Source: Rhodoferax sp.
Lineage (GTDB): Bacteria; Pseudomonadota; Gammaproteobacteria; Burkholderiales; Burkholderiaceae_C
DNA length: 64,000 bases
Reading direction: 5' to 3'
NCBI RefSeq assembly: GCF_010365055.1
Contig: NZ_JAAFHA010000009.1
Location: 1 to 64,000 of the forward strand
Made by a program: the position numbers and the translations under genes. Below the pieces are notes generated by a model. The model was not told the DNA's origin and ran no database searches. It saw only the letters and a program-made list of their open reading frames with translations. Shown piece after piece: positions 42,686 through 50,666 of the stretch. Each line of letters starts with the position of its first letter. Position 1 is the stretch's first letter.

Positions 42686-44044
42686 TCAGGGCTGTTCCAG
42701 CTTCTTAAGCTTGCGGTAAAGCGAGCGCTGGCTGATGCCCAGCTTTTCCGCCAGCCCAGCCCGATTGCCCTGGTGCGCGGCCATCAGTTGCCGCAGCGCC
42801 GACTGTTCGATTCGTTTGAGCGTACCGGGTTTCAAGGCAACGGTGGTGTTGTCGCTGCAATCAGTGTCATGACCCGTTGGCACTGGCTGACTGTGGGGGT
42901 GCATGAATGCCGGGCGCCGGCCAGACAGCAGGGCTTGCTGCACATGCGTGACCAATATCGTGTTGCCATCGCACAGCAGCGCGCTACGTTCCAGCAAGTT
43001 GCGCAATTCCCGGACATTGCCGGGGAAGCGTTGGGCTTGCAGCAGGCGCAAGGCGGCTTCAGTCACCACCAATGGGCGCTGTGGCGCCACGCGCGCGAGC
43101 AGGGCGGTGACCAGCAGTTCAATATCTTCCGGACGCTCGTGCAATGCGGGCAGATGGATAGGGAAGGTGCTCAGGCGGTAGTACAAATCCTCTCGGAATG
43201 TTCCGGCAGACACCATTTTGTCGAGGTCGCGGTGGGTGGCTGACACCACTCGGATGTCGGCGTGTCGCAACTCGGTGCTGCCAACACGGCGGTAGGTGCC
43301 GGTTTCCAGGAGGCGCAGCAGTTTGACTTGCATCGGCAGCGCAATATCGCCGATCTCGTCGAGAAACAAAGTGCCACCGCTGGCGGCCTCCACCAGCCCG
43401 CCGCGCGCCGCATTGGCACCGGTAAAGGCACCGCGCTCGTGGCCAAACAGTTCGGACTCAAACAGGTTTTCTGGCAGGCTGGAACAATCCACCGCCACCA
43501 GGGCGTGGCGCGCACGCGGGCTGGCCTGATGCACCGCCCCCGCTACCAGCTCTTTGCCGGTGCCCGACTCGCCCAGCAGCAAGACGGTGGCCAGGGACGG
43601 CGCCACACGCGCGACCAGCGCCAACATTTTCTGAAACGCGGGCGCGCGGCCAATCAGGTTCTGGCCGCGACTTGTGCCCTGCGCCATGGGCAGCGGTTCC
43701 ATCTTCTCAACAAAAAAGGCTTGTTCGCCATCGGCATTGAGCAAAGGCGTCAGTTCAATATTGACGTATTCCTCGCCATTGGGCGTGTGGTGCAGGTGCA
43801 GCACGCGCTCGCGTTGGCCTGATTCGCGTGACTTGACCAGTGGGCACGATTCGCCTGCCTGGTCGCAAGGCAGACCAAAGTGATGGGACACCTCGTAGCA
43901 CGTCCGGCCCACCACGCTACGCTCCGGGCTGAACTGACGCCGGTAGGCGGCGTTGGCCGCGAGGATGCGGTATTGCGTGTCGAACAGGATGTGGGGCTCG
44001 CTCAGTCCTTCCAGATAGGACATCAGCTCTGGCAATGGCTTCAC
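42686..44044 (-). CDS. Sigma-54-dependent activator with a Cys-rich PAS domain, next to the cyd operon
   Basis: A 452-residue enhancer-binding protein. The N-terminal PAS domain has [12 protein letters not shown] and GESCPL, giving Cys49, Cys60 and Cys67, a likely redox or metal site. The AAA+ domain has Walker A GESGTGKE, the sigma-54 contact loop GAFTGA and Walker [10 protein letters not shown]. The C-terminal Fis-type helix-turn-helix is [20 protein letters not shown]. There is no receiver domain, so it senses its signal directly. The start is a GTG with an AAGGA site. It is divergent from cydPABX and probably controls it. Confidence 0.9.
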   Translation of the reverse strand: MKPLPELMSYLEGLSEPHILFDTQYRILAANAAYRRQFSPERSVVGRTCYEVSHHFGLPCDQAGESCPLVKSRESGQRERVLHLHHTPNGEEYVNIELTPLLNADGEQAFFVEKMEPLPMAQGTSRGQNLIGRAPAFQKMLALVARVAPSLATVLLLGESGTGKELVAGAVHQASPRARHALVAVDCSSLPENLFESELFGHERGAFTGANAARGGLVEAASGGTLFLDEIGDIALPMQVKLLRLLETGTYRRVGSTELRHADIRVVSATHRDLDKMVSAGTFREDLYYRLSTFPIHLPALHERPEDIELLVTALLARVAPQRPLVVTEAALRLLQAQRFPGNVRELRNLLERSALLCDGNTILVTHVQQALLSGRRPAFMHPHSQPVPTGHDTDCSDNTTVALKPGTLKRIEQSALRQLMAAHQGNRAGLAEKLGISQRSLYRKLKKLEQP

Positions 44045-44074
44045 GCGGGTTCCTTGTGTGAAGTTGTCAGTTTA

Positions 44075-44107
44075 TGTCATTTATGGCAGTTACTGCCATA
44101 AATGACA
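44075..44107. promoter_or_regulatory. Perfect inverted repeat, likely upstream activator site for cyd
   Basis: Two 15-bp arms, TGTCATTTATGGCAG and CTGCCATAAATGACA, flank a 3-base centre, TTA. It lies 31 bases upstream of the sigma-54 activator gene and about 115 bases upstream of the predicted sigma-54 start site of cydP, the expected place for an enhancer site. There is no T-run that would suggest a terminator. Confidence 0.75.
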
Positions 44108-44193
44108 GTTGATTCCTCCGTGCGGCGCTTCGTGGCGGCTTGCTTAAGAGTCAAGCTGTTGATTTCATTGGCTGTTCGCCGACGACGCCCGCA

Positions 44194-44209
44194 TGGCACG
44201 GTTCTTGTA
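44194..44209 (+). promoter_or_regulatory. Sigma-54 (-24/-12) promoter for cydPABX
   Basis: TGGCACGGTTCTTGTA fits the consensus TGGCACG-N4-TTGC except for T instead of C at -12. The spacing between the GG and the G at -13 is exact. The predicted start site is near 44220, 19 bases before the cydP ATG. Confidence 0.65.
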
Positions 44210-44238
44210 TGCATGAGGTGGTCAACGCATGAACTGTC

Positions 44239-44418
44239 ATGAAACCCCTGGACAAATCCCTCGTTAGAAAACTGGCTGTCGTATTGCTCATCAAGCTGGC
44301 GGTGCTGGCGGCGCTGTGGTGGGTTTTTGTGCGCGACCAGCGGGTGGCGGTCGATAGCGAAGGCGTTGCTGCCCAGTTTTTGCAGAGCGCCCCCCAGATT
44401 AAAGGAGTAAGGCAATGA
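44239..44418 (+). CDS. cydP: CydP, small protein of the cytochrome bd operon
   Basis: A 59-residue protein with one membrane helix, KLAVVLLIKLAVLAALWWVF, and the pattern MKPLDKSLVRKL and DQRVAVD, which I recognise as the CydP type found before cydA in betaproteobacteria. It probably assists assembly or stability of the oxidase. Its TGA overlaps the cydA ATG as ATGA, so the two are cotranslated. The ribosome binding site is weak. Confidence 0.75.
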   Translation: MKPLDKSLVRKLAVVLLIKLAVLAALWWVFVRDQRVAVDSEGVAAQFLQSAPQIKGVRQ

Positions 44419-45989
44419 TTTCTGAACAGCTAGTTGATCTGTCACGGTTGCAGTTCGCCGCTACGGCCATGTACCACTTTTTGTTTGTACCGTTGACCGT
44501 TGGCATGGTGTGGTTGCTGCTCATCATGGAGAGCGTCTATGTGATGACTGGCAACGTGATCTGGAAGGACATGACGCGTTTCTGGGGCAAGCTGTTTGGC
44601 ATCAACTTTGCACTGGGTATCACCACCGGCATCACGCTGGAATTCCAGTTTGGTACCAACTGGGCCTATTACTCGCACTACGTGGGCGATATTTTTGGTG
44701 CGCCGCTGGCCATTGAGGGCTTGATGGCCTTCTTCCTCGAGTCGACGATGATCGGACTGTTCTTCTTTGGCTGGGACCGACTGTCCAAGAACCAGCACTT
44801 GCTGGTGACGGTCCTCCTGGCGATCGGCACCAACCTCAGCGCGCTGTGGATATTGATTGCCAACGGCTGGATGCAAAACCCGGTTGGCTCCGAGTTCAGC
44901 TACCTGACCATGCGCATGGAAATGGTTGACTTCTGGGCGGTGGTGTTCAACCCCGACGCGCAGGCCAAGTTCGTGCACACGGTGTCGGCGGGCTATGTGA
45001 CCGGCGCGATGTTTGTGTTGTCCATTTCTAGCTGGTATCTTCTCAAGAACCGTGATGTGGAGTTTGCCAAGCGCAGCTTCAGGGTGGCGGCGGCATTCGG
45101 CCTGGCTTCAGCGGCGAGCGTGATCGTGCTGGGTGACGAGTCGGGTTACACCGTGGGTGAAGCCCAGCAAACCAAGCTGGCCGCCATGGAAGCCATGTGG
45201 GAGACCAAGCCCGCACCTGCAGGTCTGACGCTGGTGGCGAGCATCAACGAGGCAGAGCAAAAGAATGACTGGGAAATTGAGATTCCCTGGGTGATGGGCC
45301 TGATTGGCACGCGCTCCGTCACCAAAGAGATTCCCGGCATTCACGACATCAAGGCCAAGAACCGCGAGCGCATCGGCAGCGGCATTGTGGCGGTGACCGC
45401 GCTCGAATCCTTGCGTGCCAACCGCGACGATGCCGCGGCCAAACAGGTGTTTGAAAGGCACAAAGCGGATCTGGGCTTTGGCTTGTTGCTGAAAAAATAT
45501 GTCGTGGATGTGCGCCAGGCCAGCCCAGAGATGATCGAGCAAGCCGTGAACGACACCGTGCCGCGTGTAACCCCCTTGTTCTGGGCATTTCGCGTCATGG
45601 TCGGGCTGGGGTTTGCCATGCTCCTGCTGTTTGGACTGGCGTTCTGGAGCACCGTCAAGAGCGCCTGCATGCAAAAGCCCTGGTTGTTGAAATCGGCGCT
45701 GTGGATGCTGCCCGCCCCTTGGATTGCCTGCGAGCTCGGCTGGTTTGTCGCCGAGTATGGCCGCCAGCCCTGGACGATTTACGGTGTGCTGCCGACCCAC
45801 CTGTCGGTGTCCACGTTGAGTGTCAACAGCCTGTATGGCTCGCTGGCGGGTTTCATCGGGTTTTACTCGGTACTGCTGGTCGTCGAGATGTTCTTGATGG
45901 TGAAGTTTGCACGTATCGGTCCCGCCAGCCTGGGAACAGGTCGCTATCAGAGTGAGAGCGCGGCCAACCTCACATCCGCACACGTTTAA
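44415..45989 (+). CDS. cydA: CydA, cytochrome bd quinol oxidase subunit I
   Basis: A 524-residue membrane protein. The heme ligand histidine lies in RLQFAATAMYHFLFVPL near residue 21, and GRW-type and Q-loop regions follow. The Q-loop (about residues 240-390, with GEAQQTKLAAMEAMWETKPA and LGFGLLLKKY) is of the long E. coli type. With CydB it oxidises quinol and reduces oxygen to water at very low oxygen, and is also known to resist sulfide and nitric oxide. An AAGGAG site lies inside cydP. Confidence 0.96.
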   Translation: MISEQLVDLSRLQFAATAMYHFLFVPLTVGMVWLLLIMESVYVMTGNVIWKDMTRFWGKLFGINFALGITTGITLEFQFGTNWAYYSHYVGDIFGAPLAIEGLMAFFLESTMIGLFFFGWDRLSKNQHLLVTVLLAIGTNLSALWILIANGWMQNPVGSEFSYLTMRMEMVDFWAVVFNPDAQAKFVHTVSAGYVTGAMFVLSISSWYLLKNRDVEFAKRSFRVAAAFGLASAASVIVLGDESGYTVGEAQQTKLAAMEAMWETKPAPAGLTLVASINEAEQKNDWEIEIPWVMGLIGTRSVTKEIPGIHDIKAKNRERIGSGIVAVTALESLRANRDDAAAKQVFERHKADLGFGLLLKKYVVDVRQASPEMIEQAVNDTVPRVTPLFWAFRVMVGLGFAMLLLFGLAFWSTVKSACMQKPWLLKSALWMLPAPWIACELGWFVAEYGRQPWTIYGVLPTHLSVSTLSVNSLYGSLAGFIGFYSVLLVVEMFLMVKFARIGPASLGTGRYQSESAANLTSAHV

Positions 45990-46000
45990 GGAGCCGTAGC

Positions 46001-47137
46001 ATGTTTGACTATTCAACACTGAAAATCATCTGGTGGCTGCTGATAGGGGTGCTGCTGATCGGCTTTGCCATCATGGATGGCCATGACATGGGCGTGGGCA
46101 CCTTGCTGCCCTTTGTCGGCCGCAGCGATCTGGAGCGCCGTGTGGTGATCAACACCGTGGGGCCGCATTGGGACGGCAACCAGGTGTGGTTCATCACCGG
46201 GGGCGGCGCCATTTTTGCGGCCTGGCCGCTGGTGTATGCCACTGCGTTCAGCGGGTTCTACTGGGCCATGCTGGTGGTGCTGTGGGCGCTGTTTTTTCGT
46301 CCGGTCGGTTTTGACTATCGCAGCAAAATTCACAACGCCACCTGGCGCAGCACCTGGGATTGGGGTTTGTTTGTGGGCGGTGCGGTGCCGCCGCTGATTT
46401 TTGGTGTGGCGTTTGGGAATTTGCTGCAGGGGGTCCCGTTTCAGTTTGATGTCTATCTCGTATCCACCTACACCGGCTCCTTCTGGCAACTGCTTAACCC
46501 ATTTGCCTTGCTGACTGGGGTCGTGAGCAGTACCATGATCACGATGCAGGGTGGCAGCTATCTGGCCCACCGCACCGAGGGCGTGATTCAGGCGCGCGCC
46601 ATCAAAGGCGCTATCGGCGCCGCTGTGGTGATGGTGCTGGCCTTTGTGGCCGCAGGTTTCTGGCTGCAGGCCATAGACGGTTACCGAATCACCTCGGTCA
46701 TCAATCCTTCTGGGTTGCCTGACCCCTTGGCCAAGACGGTGGTGCGTGAAGCCGGTGCCTGGATGGCCAACTACGGTCACCAGCCCCTGATGTGGGCCTT
46801 GCCCGCGCTGGGTGTGTTGGGTGCCGCCATGGCGGCATTGCTTTTGGCCATGCGAAAAACGCTGAGTGCGTTCGTTGCGTCATCCCTGGCGGTATTGGGC
46901 GTGATAGGTACCGCTGGGGCGTCCATGTTCCCGTTCATCATGCCGTCGAGCTCCATGCCATCGGCCAGCCTGACGGTGTGGGACAGCGTGTCGAGTCACA
47001 TGACGCTGGGCATCATGTTTTGGGTCACGATGGTGTTCATGCCCTTGATCGTGATCTACACCTCGTGGGCTTACAGCGTGATGCGCGGCAAGGTGACGGC
47101 GGCTTACATCGAAGAGCATGACCATGCGGCGTATTGA
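46001..47137 (+). CDS. cydB: CydB, cytochrome bd quinol oxidase subunit II
   Basis: A 378-residue membrane protein starting MFDYSTLKIIWWLLIGVLL, with GFAIMDGHDMGVGTLLPF and NTVGPHWDGNQVWFITGGG, the hallmark CydB sequences. It pairs with CydA and carries the quinol oxidase's structural half. It starts 11 bases after cydA. Length is normal. Confidence 0.96.
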   Translation: MFDYSTLKIIWWLLIGVLLIGFAIMDGHDMGVGTLLPFVGRSDLERRVVINTVGPHWDGNQVWFITGGGAIFAAWPLVYATAFSGFYWAMLVVLWALFFRPVGFDYRSKIHNATWRSTWDWGLFVGGAVPPLIFGVAFGNLLQGVPFQFDVYLVSTYTGSFWQLLNPFALLTGVVSSTMITMQGGSYLAHRTEGVIQARAIKGAIGAAVVMVLAFVAAGFWLQAIDGYRITSVINPSGLPDPLAKTVVREAGAWMANYGHQPLMWALPALGVLGAAMAALLLAMRKTLSAFVASSLAVLGVIGTAGASMFPFIMPSSSMPSASLTVWDSVSSHMTLGIMFWVTMVFMPLIVIYTSWAYSVMRGKVTAAYIEEHDHAAY

Positions 47138-47239
47138 GCAGCAGCGACTCATCTGCAAGTGCTGCCATAGGTGCCTGACGCAAGGAACGCTGCCCATTGG
47201 TCATGATCAAGCCGCTTGAACGCAACAAAAGGAACTGAC

Positions 47240-47356
47240 ATGTGGTATTTCACTTGGGTATTGGGCGTAGGTTTTGCAGTCTTGCTGGCCATCTTGAATG
47301 CGATGTGGGGCGAAAACCAGGAGGCCCGGGAAGACGCCCGCGGCAGGAACGAGTGA
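47240..47356 (+). CDS. cydX: CydX, small subunit of cytochrome bd oxidase
   Basis: A 38-residue single-helix protein, MWYFTWVLGVGFAVLLAILN, with the conserved W6 and GENQEAREDARG tail. CydX stabilises the heme centres of cytochrome bd. An AAAGGA site precedes the ATG. The GTGA at the stop provides the start of the next gene. Confidence 0.93.
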   Translation: MWYFTWVLGVGFAVLLAILNAMWGENQEAREDARGRNE

Positions 47357-47649
47357 GCGCACGGGGCGTGGACGCCGCTGTCTCGACGCCTGGTACGTCA
47401 CCTATGCGGCCGCTGAGTCTGGCGGTGGCGCTTCTGATCATGCTGGGCGGCAGTGTTTACCCGCTGATGTTCACGGGGCAGGGCGGTCGCGTTGACCATG
47501 GTTTTGCCTCTGCCGTTTTTTGGGCCATGAGCGCTGGCTTGGTGAATGGTGTGGGTTTCAAGCCGAAGCTGGTGCTGTGGCGTTGGCTTTTTTCGGGCTG
47601 GGCTTGCCTGACCGCGCTGCTGCTGGCCGCCTGGCTGCGTTGGGCGTGA
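47353..47649 (+). CDS. ybgE: YbgE, cyd operon membrane protein
   Basis: A 98-residue protein with three membrane helices. The central motif GLVNGVGFKPKLVLWRW matches the corresponding GVGFRPQKVLW part of E. coli YbgE. The GTG start overlaps the cydX stop; an internal ATG at 47404 would give a shorter protein of 81 residues. It is a conserved accessory of the cyd operon with an unclear role. Confidence 0.82.
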   Translation: MSARGVDAAVSTPGTSPMRPLSLAVALLIMLGGSVYPLMFTGQGGRVDHGFASAVFWAMSAGLVNGVGFKPKLVLWRWLFSGWACLTALLLAAWLRWA

Positions 47650-47716
47650 ACATGCGCATGGTTTGTGGCTTCCGTTCTCCGGACGGTTGTTGACAGGTTA
47701 ACGAAAGAAATCGGAC

Positions 47717-48847
47717 ATGGTTCATCAAATCACAGTGATTGGTTCGGGTTTTGGCGCACTTTCGACCGTGCGCGAGCTTCGCAAGCGTGACGCGCAAGCC
47801 GACATCACACTGATCGCCCCGCGTGCCGAGTTGCACTACCTGCCGGGCATCATCTGGATGCCATGTGGTCTGCGCCGCCGTGAGCAGCTCATTGTGCCGC
47901 TGGACAACTTCTTTGCTCGCATGCGTGTCAAGCATGTTGCCGGCGAGGTGACTGGTCTGCGCGAGGGTGGCAGGTTGGTGGCCAGCACGGCAGGTGAAGT
48001 GCGCAACGATGCCTTGGTGATTGCGTCAGGCGGGCGTTTCATCAGGAAGTTGCCAGGCATTGAGCACGCCATCACGCCGTGCGAGGGGATCGCCGCCGCG
48101 GAAAAAATACGCGATCGCCTGAAGGCCATGACTGGGGGCACGATTGCCATTGGCTTTGGCGCCAATCCCAATGAGCCCAGCGCTGTGCGCGGCGGGCCCA
48201 TGTTCGAGTTTTTGTTTTGCATAGATGAGCAGCTTAGGCGGGAGGGGCGACGTGACAAGTTTGAGTTGGTGTTCTTTAACCCGTCCAAAGAGCCGGGCAA
48301 CCGCTTGGGGCCCAAGGCCGTCAAGCATCTTCTTGATGAAATGACGCGCCGGGGCATTCGCACCCACCTGGGTCACAAGATGCAGCGCTTTGAGGCTGAC
48401 AAGGTGGTCACCGAAGGCGGCGAGTTTGCAGCGGACTTGATCCTCTTCATGCCAGGCATGACGGGCAATGTGTGGTTTGACCAGACCGATCTGGCGCGCT
48501 CACCCGGCGGCCTGCTCAAGGCGGACGCGCAGTGCCGCGTAGAAGGCAGCCAACAGGTGTACGTGGTGGGTGATTCGGGCAGTTTTCCGGGCCCGGACTG
48601 GATGCCCAAGCAAGCGCATATGGCGGACCTGCAGGCAGCCGCAGCGGCCGAGAACTTGCTGGGTGGTTTGAACGGACAAACATCAAAGGCAACTTTCAAG
48701 GTCGAGCTGATCTGCATCATTGATGCCATCGACCATGGCACCGTCGTGTTTCGCAATGAAAAACGCCAAGTGATTCTGCCCTCGTCCCGCTTGTTTCACT
48801 GGGTCAAACGCGGATTTGAGGGTGCTTACCTGCGGAAATACAGATGA
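47717..48847 (+). CDS. Sulfide:quinone-reductase-like FAD oxidoreductase
   Basis: A 376-residue flavoprotein. It has a Rossmann motif, VIGSGFGALSTVRELRKRD, YLPGIIWMPCGL with Cys50, and a C-terminal FAD motif, VYVVGDSGSFPGPDWMPKQA. Further cysteines lie at residues 122, 168, 273 and 333; three of them are near the positions used for polysulfide chemistry in sulfide:quinone reductases. It could deliver electrons from sulfide to quinone and hence to the bd oxidase encoded upstream. It lies 67 bases after ybgE; an NDH-2-like role is the alternative. Confidence 0.8.
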   Translation: MVHQITVIGSGFGALSTVRELRKRDAQADITLIAPRAELHYLPGIIWMPCGLRRREQLIVPLDNFFARMRVKHVAGEVTGLREGGRLVASTAGEVRNDALVIASGGRFIRKLPGIEHAITPCEGIAAAEKIRDRLKAMTGGTIAIGFGANPNEPSAVRGGPMFEFLFCIDEQLRREGRRDKFELVFFNPSKEPGNRLGPKAVKHLLDEMTRRGIRTHLGHKMQRFEADKVVTEGGEFAADLILFMPGMTGNVWFDQTDLARSPGGLLKADAQCRVEGSQQVYVVGDSGSFPGPDWMPKQAHMADLQAAAAAENLLGGLNGQTSKATFKVELICIIDAIDHGTVVFRNEKRQVILPSSRLFHWVKRGFEGAYLRKYR

Positions 48848-48972
48848 CTACATCACTTGAATTGACGCTTGGCGAGGTACTGGGCGGCGCGCCAGCCATC
48901 AAGCGCATGACGCAAGTGGTCACTGAGCAGGCAGCGGCTGCAGATGCCTGGCTTTGGCTGATGCGTTTTTGA
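48844..48972 (+). CDS. Very small ORF coupled to the SQR-like gene
   Basis: A 42-codon frame starting by ATGA overlap with the flavoprotein stop: MTTSLELTLGEVLGGAPAIK at the start and DAWLWLMRF at the end. It could be a real small protein or the first part of a longer gene that has lost its 3' end. No family recognised. Confidence 0.4.
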   Translation: MTTSLELTLGEVLGGAPAIKRMTQVVTEQAAAADAWLWLMRF

Positions 48973-49035
48973 AAACTGTCATGATGACTAAGCCGCCGAT
49001 CGCTCAAAACATCCGTAGGCTGCGGAGTGGTTAGC

Positions 49036-49704
49036 GTGTACTTCCGCATTTTGGACCATGAGCCTACCGGCGAATTGACCTATCTGCTGGCCGATCAGGA
49101 TGCACGCGAAGCGGTATTTGTTGATCCGCACGGCCGTGACCTGCCCGTACTGCTGGCCCTGTTGGCCGAGCGCGAGTTGCGCCTGCGCTGGGTGCTGCGC
49201 ACCCACCACCACGACCCGATGAATCCCCTGGAGCCCGCACTGCTGGCCCGACTGGGCGCGCCCCTGGTCCAAGGCGATGCGCCTGGACCCGCTGGTCGCG
49301 TTCAAGACGGCCAGGTGCTTGCCTTTGGTGATGAGTTAATGCGGGTGCTGGCTACCCCAGGCCATACGCCTGCCTGCCTAAGCTTTGCCTGGCGTGATCG
49401 ACTGTTTTGCGGTGGTCTGATGGCGGTGGATACATGCCCGCACCAGCCGCTGCCCGCGGCACCCGAAGCGTTGTGGGAGAGCGTCACGCAACGTGTGTTC
49501 AAGCTACCGGATGAGACGCTGTTGTTTGCCGGACATGAGCGTCGGGGCCGGGCCGTGAGTACGGTGCTTGAGCAGCGGCGCTGGCATCCGTTTTTTGCTG
49601 GCTTGTCCCGGGACGAGTTTCTGGCCCGCGTGGAAGCGTTGCCGACGGTGGCGCAGGCCAGTCTCGATGGGTTGTCTGGACCCATGAGAAAGGGTCGTGT
49701 GTGA
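49036..49704 (+). CDS. Divergent ETHE1-like metallo-beta-lactamase-fold protein
   Basis: A 222-residue protein starting at a GTG with GGAG eight bases before it; a GTG at 49027 would add three residues. The N-terminus YFRILDHEPTGELTYLL, the ATPGHTPACLSF segment and the C-terminal VSTVLEQRRW resemble the persulfide dioxygenase ETHE1. The metal site is changed: THHHDPMNP replaces THxHxDH, and LFCGGLM has glycine where the bridging aspartate is expected. It may bind metal differently or have lost catalysis. It follows the SQR-like gene, so sulfur chemistry is likely. Confidence 0.75.
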   Translation: MYFRILDHEPTGELTYLLADQDAREAVFVDPHGRDLPVLLALLAERELRLRWVLRTHHHDPMNPLEPALLARLGAPLVQGDAPGPAGRVQDGQVLAFGDELMRVLATPGHTPACLSFAWRDRLFCGGLMAVDTCPHQPLPAAPEALWESVTQRVFKLPDETLLFAGHERRGRAVSTVLEQRRWHPFFAGLSRDEFLARVEALPTVAQASLDGLSGPMRKGRV

Positions 49705-49773
49705 GGCGACATCGAGGCGGACAAGATTGAGAATGTCTACCGGCTGCAAGTAGTCTGCATACTTGCTGACGAA

Positions 49774-50139
49774 TTAAGGCTGGTGGGTGTCTACCGCAGG
49801 GGCCATGCTTTCCCAGGCCTTCAGCGTTTCTGCCGCATGCATCAATGCCGGGCCTCCGCCCATGTAGATGCAGACGCTGAGCATCTCTTCCAGTTCGGCC
49901 CGGCTGCAATTGAGCTTGTGCAAGGCCTTGACATGAAAACCGATGCAACCAGAACACCCTTGCGCGATGCCAATCGCCAGTGCCATCAATTCCTTGTGTT
50001 TGGCGCTGACAACGCCCTCAGCCATGGCTGCGCGTGCCAATTGCCCGAAGCCCTGCATCACGTCGATTTGTGTTTTTCGAAACGGGGCCAAACCTTCATT
50101 GATGTCATGAATCAAGCCCGTGTGGTCAAAAGTGCCCAT
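49774..50139 (-). CDS. AhpD/carboxymuconolactone-decarboxylase-family protein
   Basis: A 121-residue protein with the AhpD-type redox motif E-x11-C-x2-C-x3-H, seen as Glu50, Cys62, Cys65 and His69 in IAQGCSGCIGFHVKAL. Such proteins are small peroxidase or disulfide-exchange partners. The ATG at 50139 has an AAGGA site seven bases before it, favoured over an ATG two codons upstream. It is divergent from the thioesterase gene. Confidence 0.88.
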   Translation of the reverse strand: MGTFDHTGLIHDINEGLAPFRKTQIDVMQGFGQLARAAMAEGVVSAKHKELMALAIGIAQGCSGCIGFHVKALHKLNCSRAELEEMLSVCIYMGGGPALMHAAETLKAWESMAPAVDTHQP

Positions 50140-50195
50140 AATCATTCCTTAAAATATCAGTGGTTCATTATATATTTTGCGAGACAAATAACACC

Positions 50196-50666
50196 ATGAA
50201 AGCGTTTCAAGACTATTACCCCGAGAACCTGTCGCACTGCTACGGTTGCGGCTCCAAAAATGACCACGGTCACCGCATCAAGACGTTTTGGGATGGTGAA
50301 GAGAGCGTGACCCACTTCACGCCGGAGCCGTTTCACACCGCTATACCCGGCTTTACCTATGGCGGCCTGATCGCTTCCCTGATTGACTGCCACAGCACCG
50401 GCACGGCTGCGGCGGCCATGTATCGGCAAGCCGGCCGTGAGATGGACACGCTGCCCGCCTTTCGCTTTGTGACCGGCTCGCTCCACGTGGACTACCTCAA
50501 GCCAACACCACTTGCCGGAGTCCTGGAAATCCGCGGTCGGGTCAAAGAGATCAAGGGCCGCAAAGTGGTGATTGAAAGCACCGTGTACGCCGCAGGTGTG
50601 GCCACCGCGCGCGGCGAGGTGGTGGCGATTCAGATGCCGGAAAACTTTGGTGCGGCAGTCGCCTGA
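50196..50666 (+). CDS. PaaI-type hot-dog-fold thioesterase
   Basis: A 156-residue protein with an N-terminal SHCYGCGSKNDHGHRI, the hot-dog helix region FTYGGLIASLIDCHSTGTA and a C-terminal VDYLKPTPLAGVLEI strand pattern. It probably hydrolyses an acyl-CoA or other thioester. Its last 37 bases overlap the end of the convergent diguanylate cyclase gene. Confidence 0.87.
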   Translation: MKAFQDYYPENLSHCYGCGSKNDHGHRIKTFWDGEESVTHFTPEPFHTAIPGFTYGGLIASLIDCHSTGTAAAAMYRQAGREMDTLPAFRFVTGSLHVDYLKPTPLAGVLEIRGRVKEIKGRKVVIESTVYAAGVATARGEVVAIQMPENFGAAVA

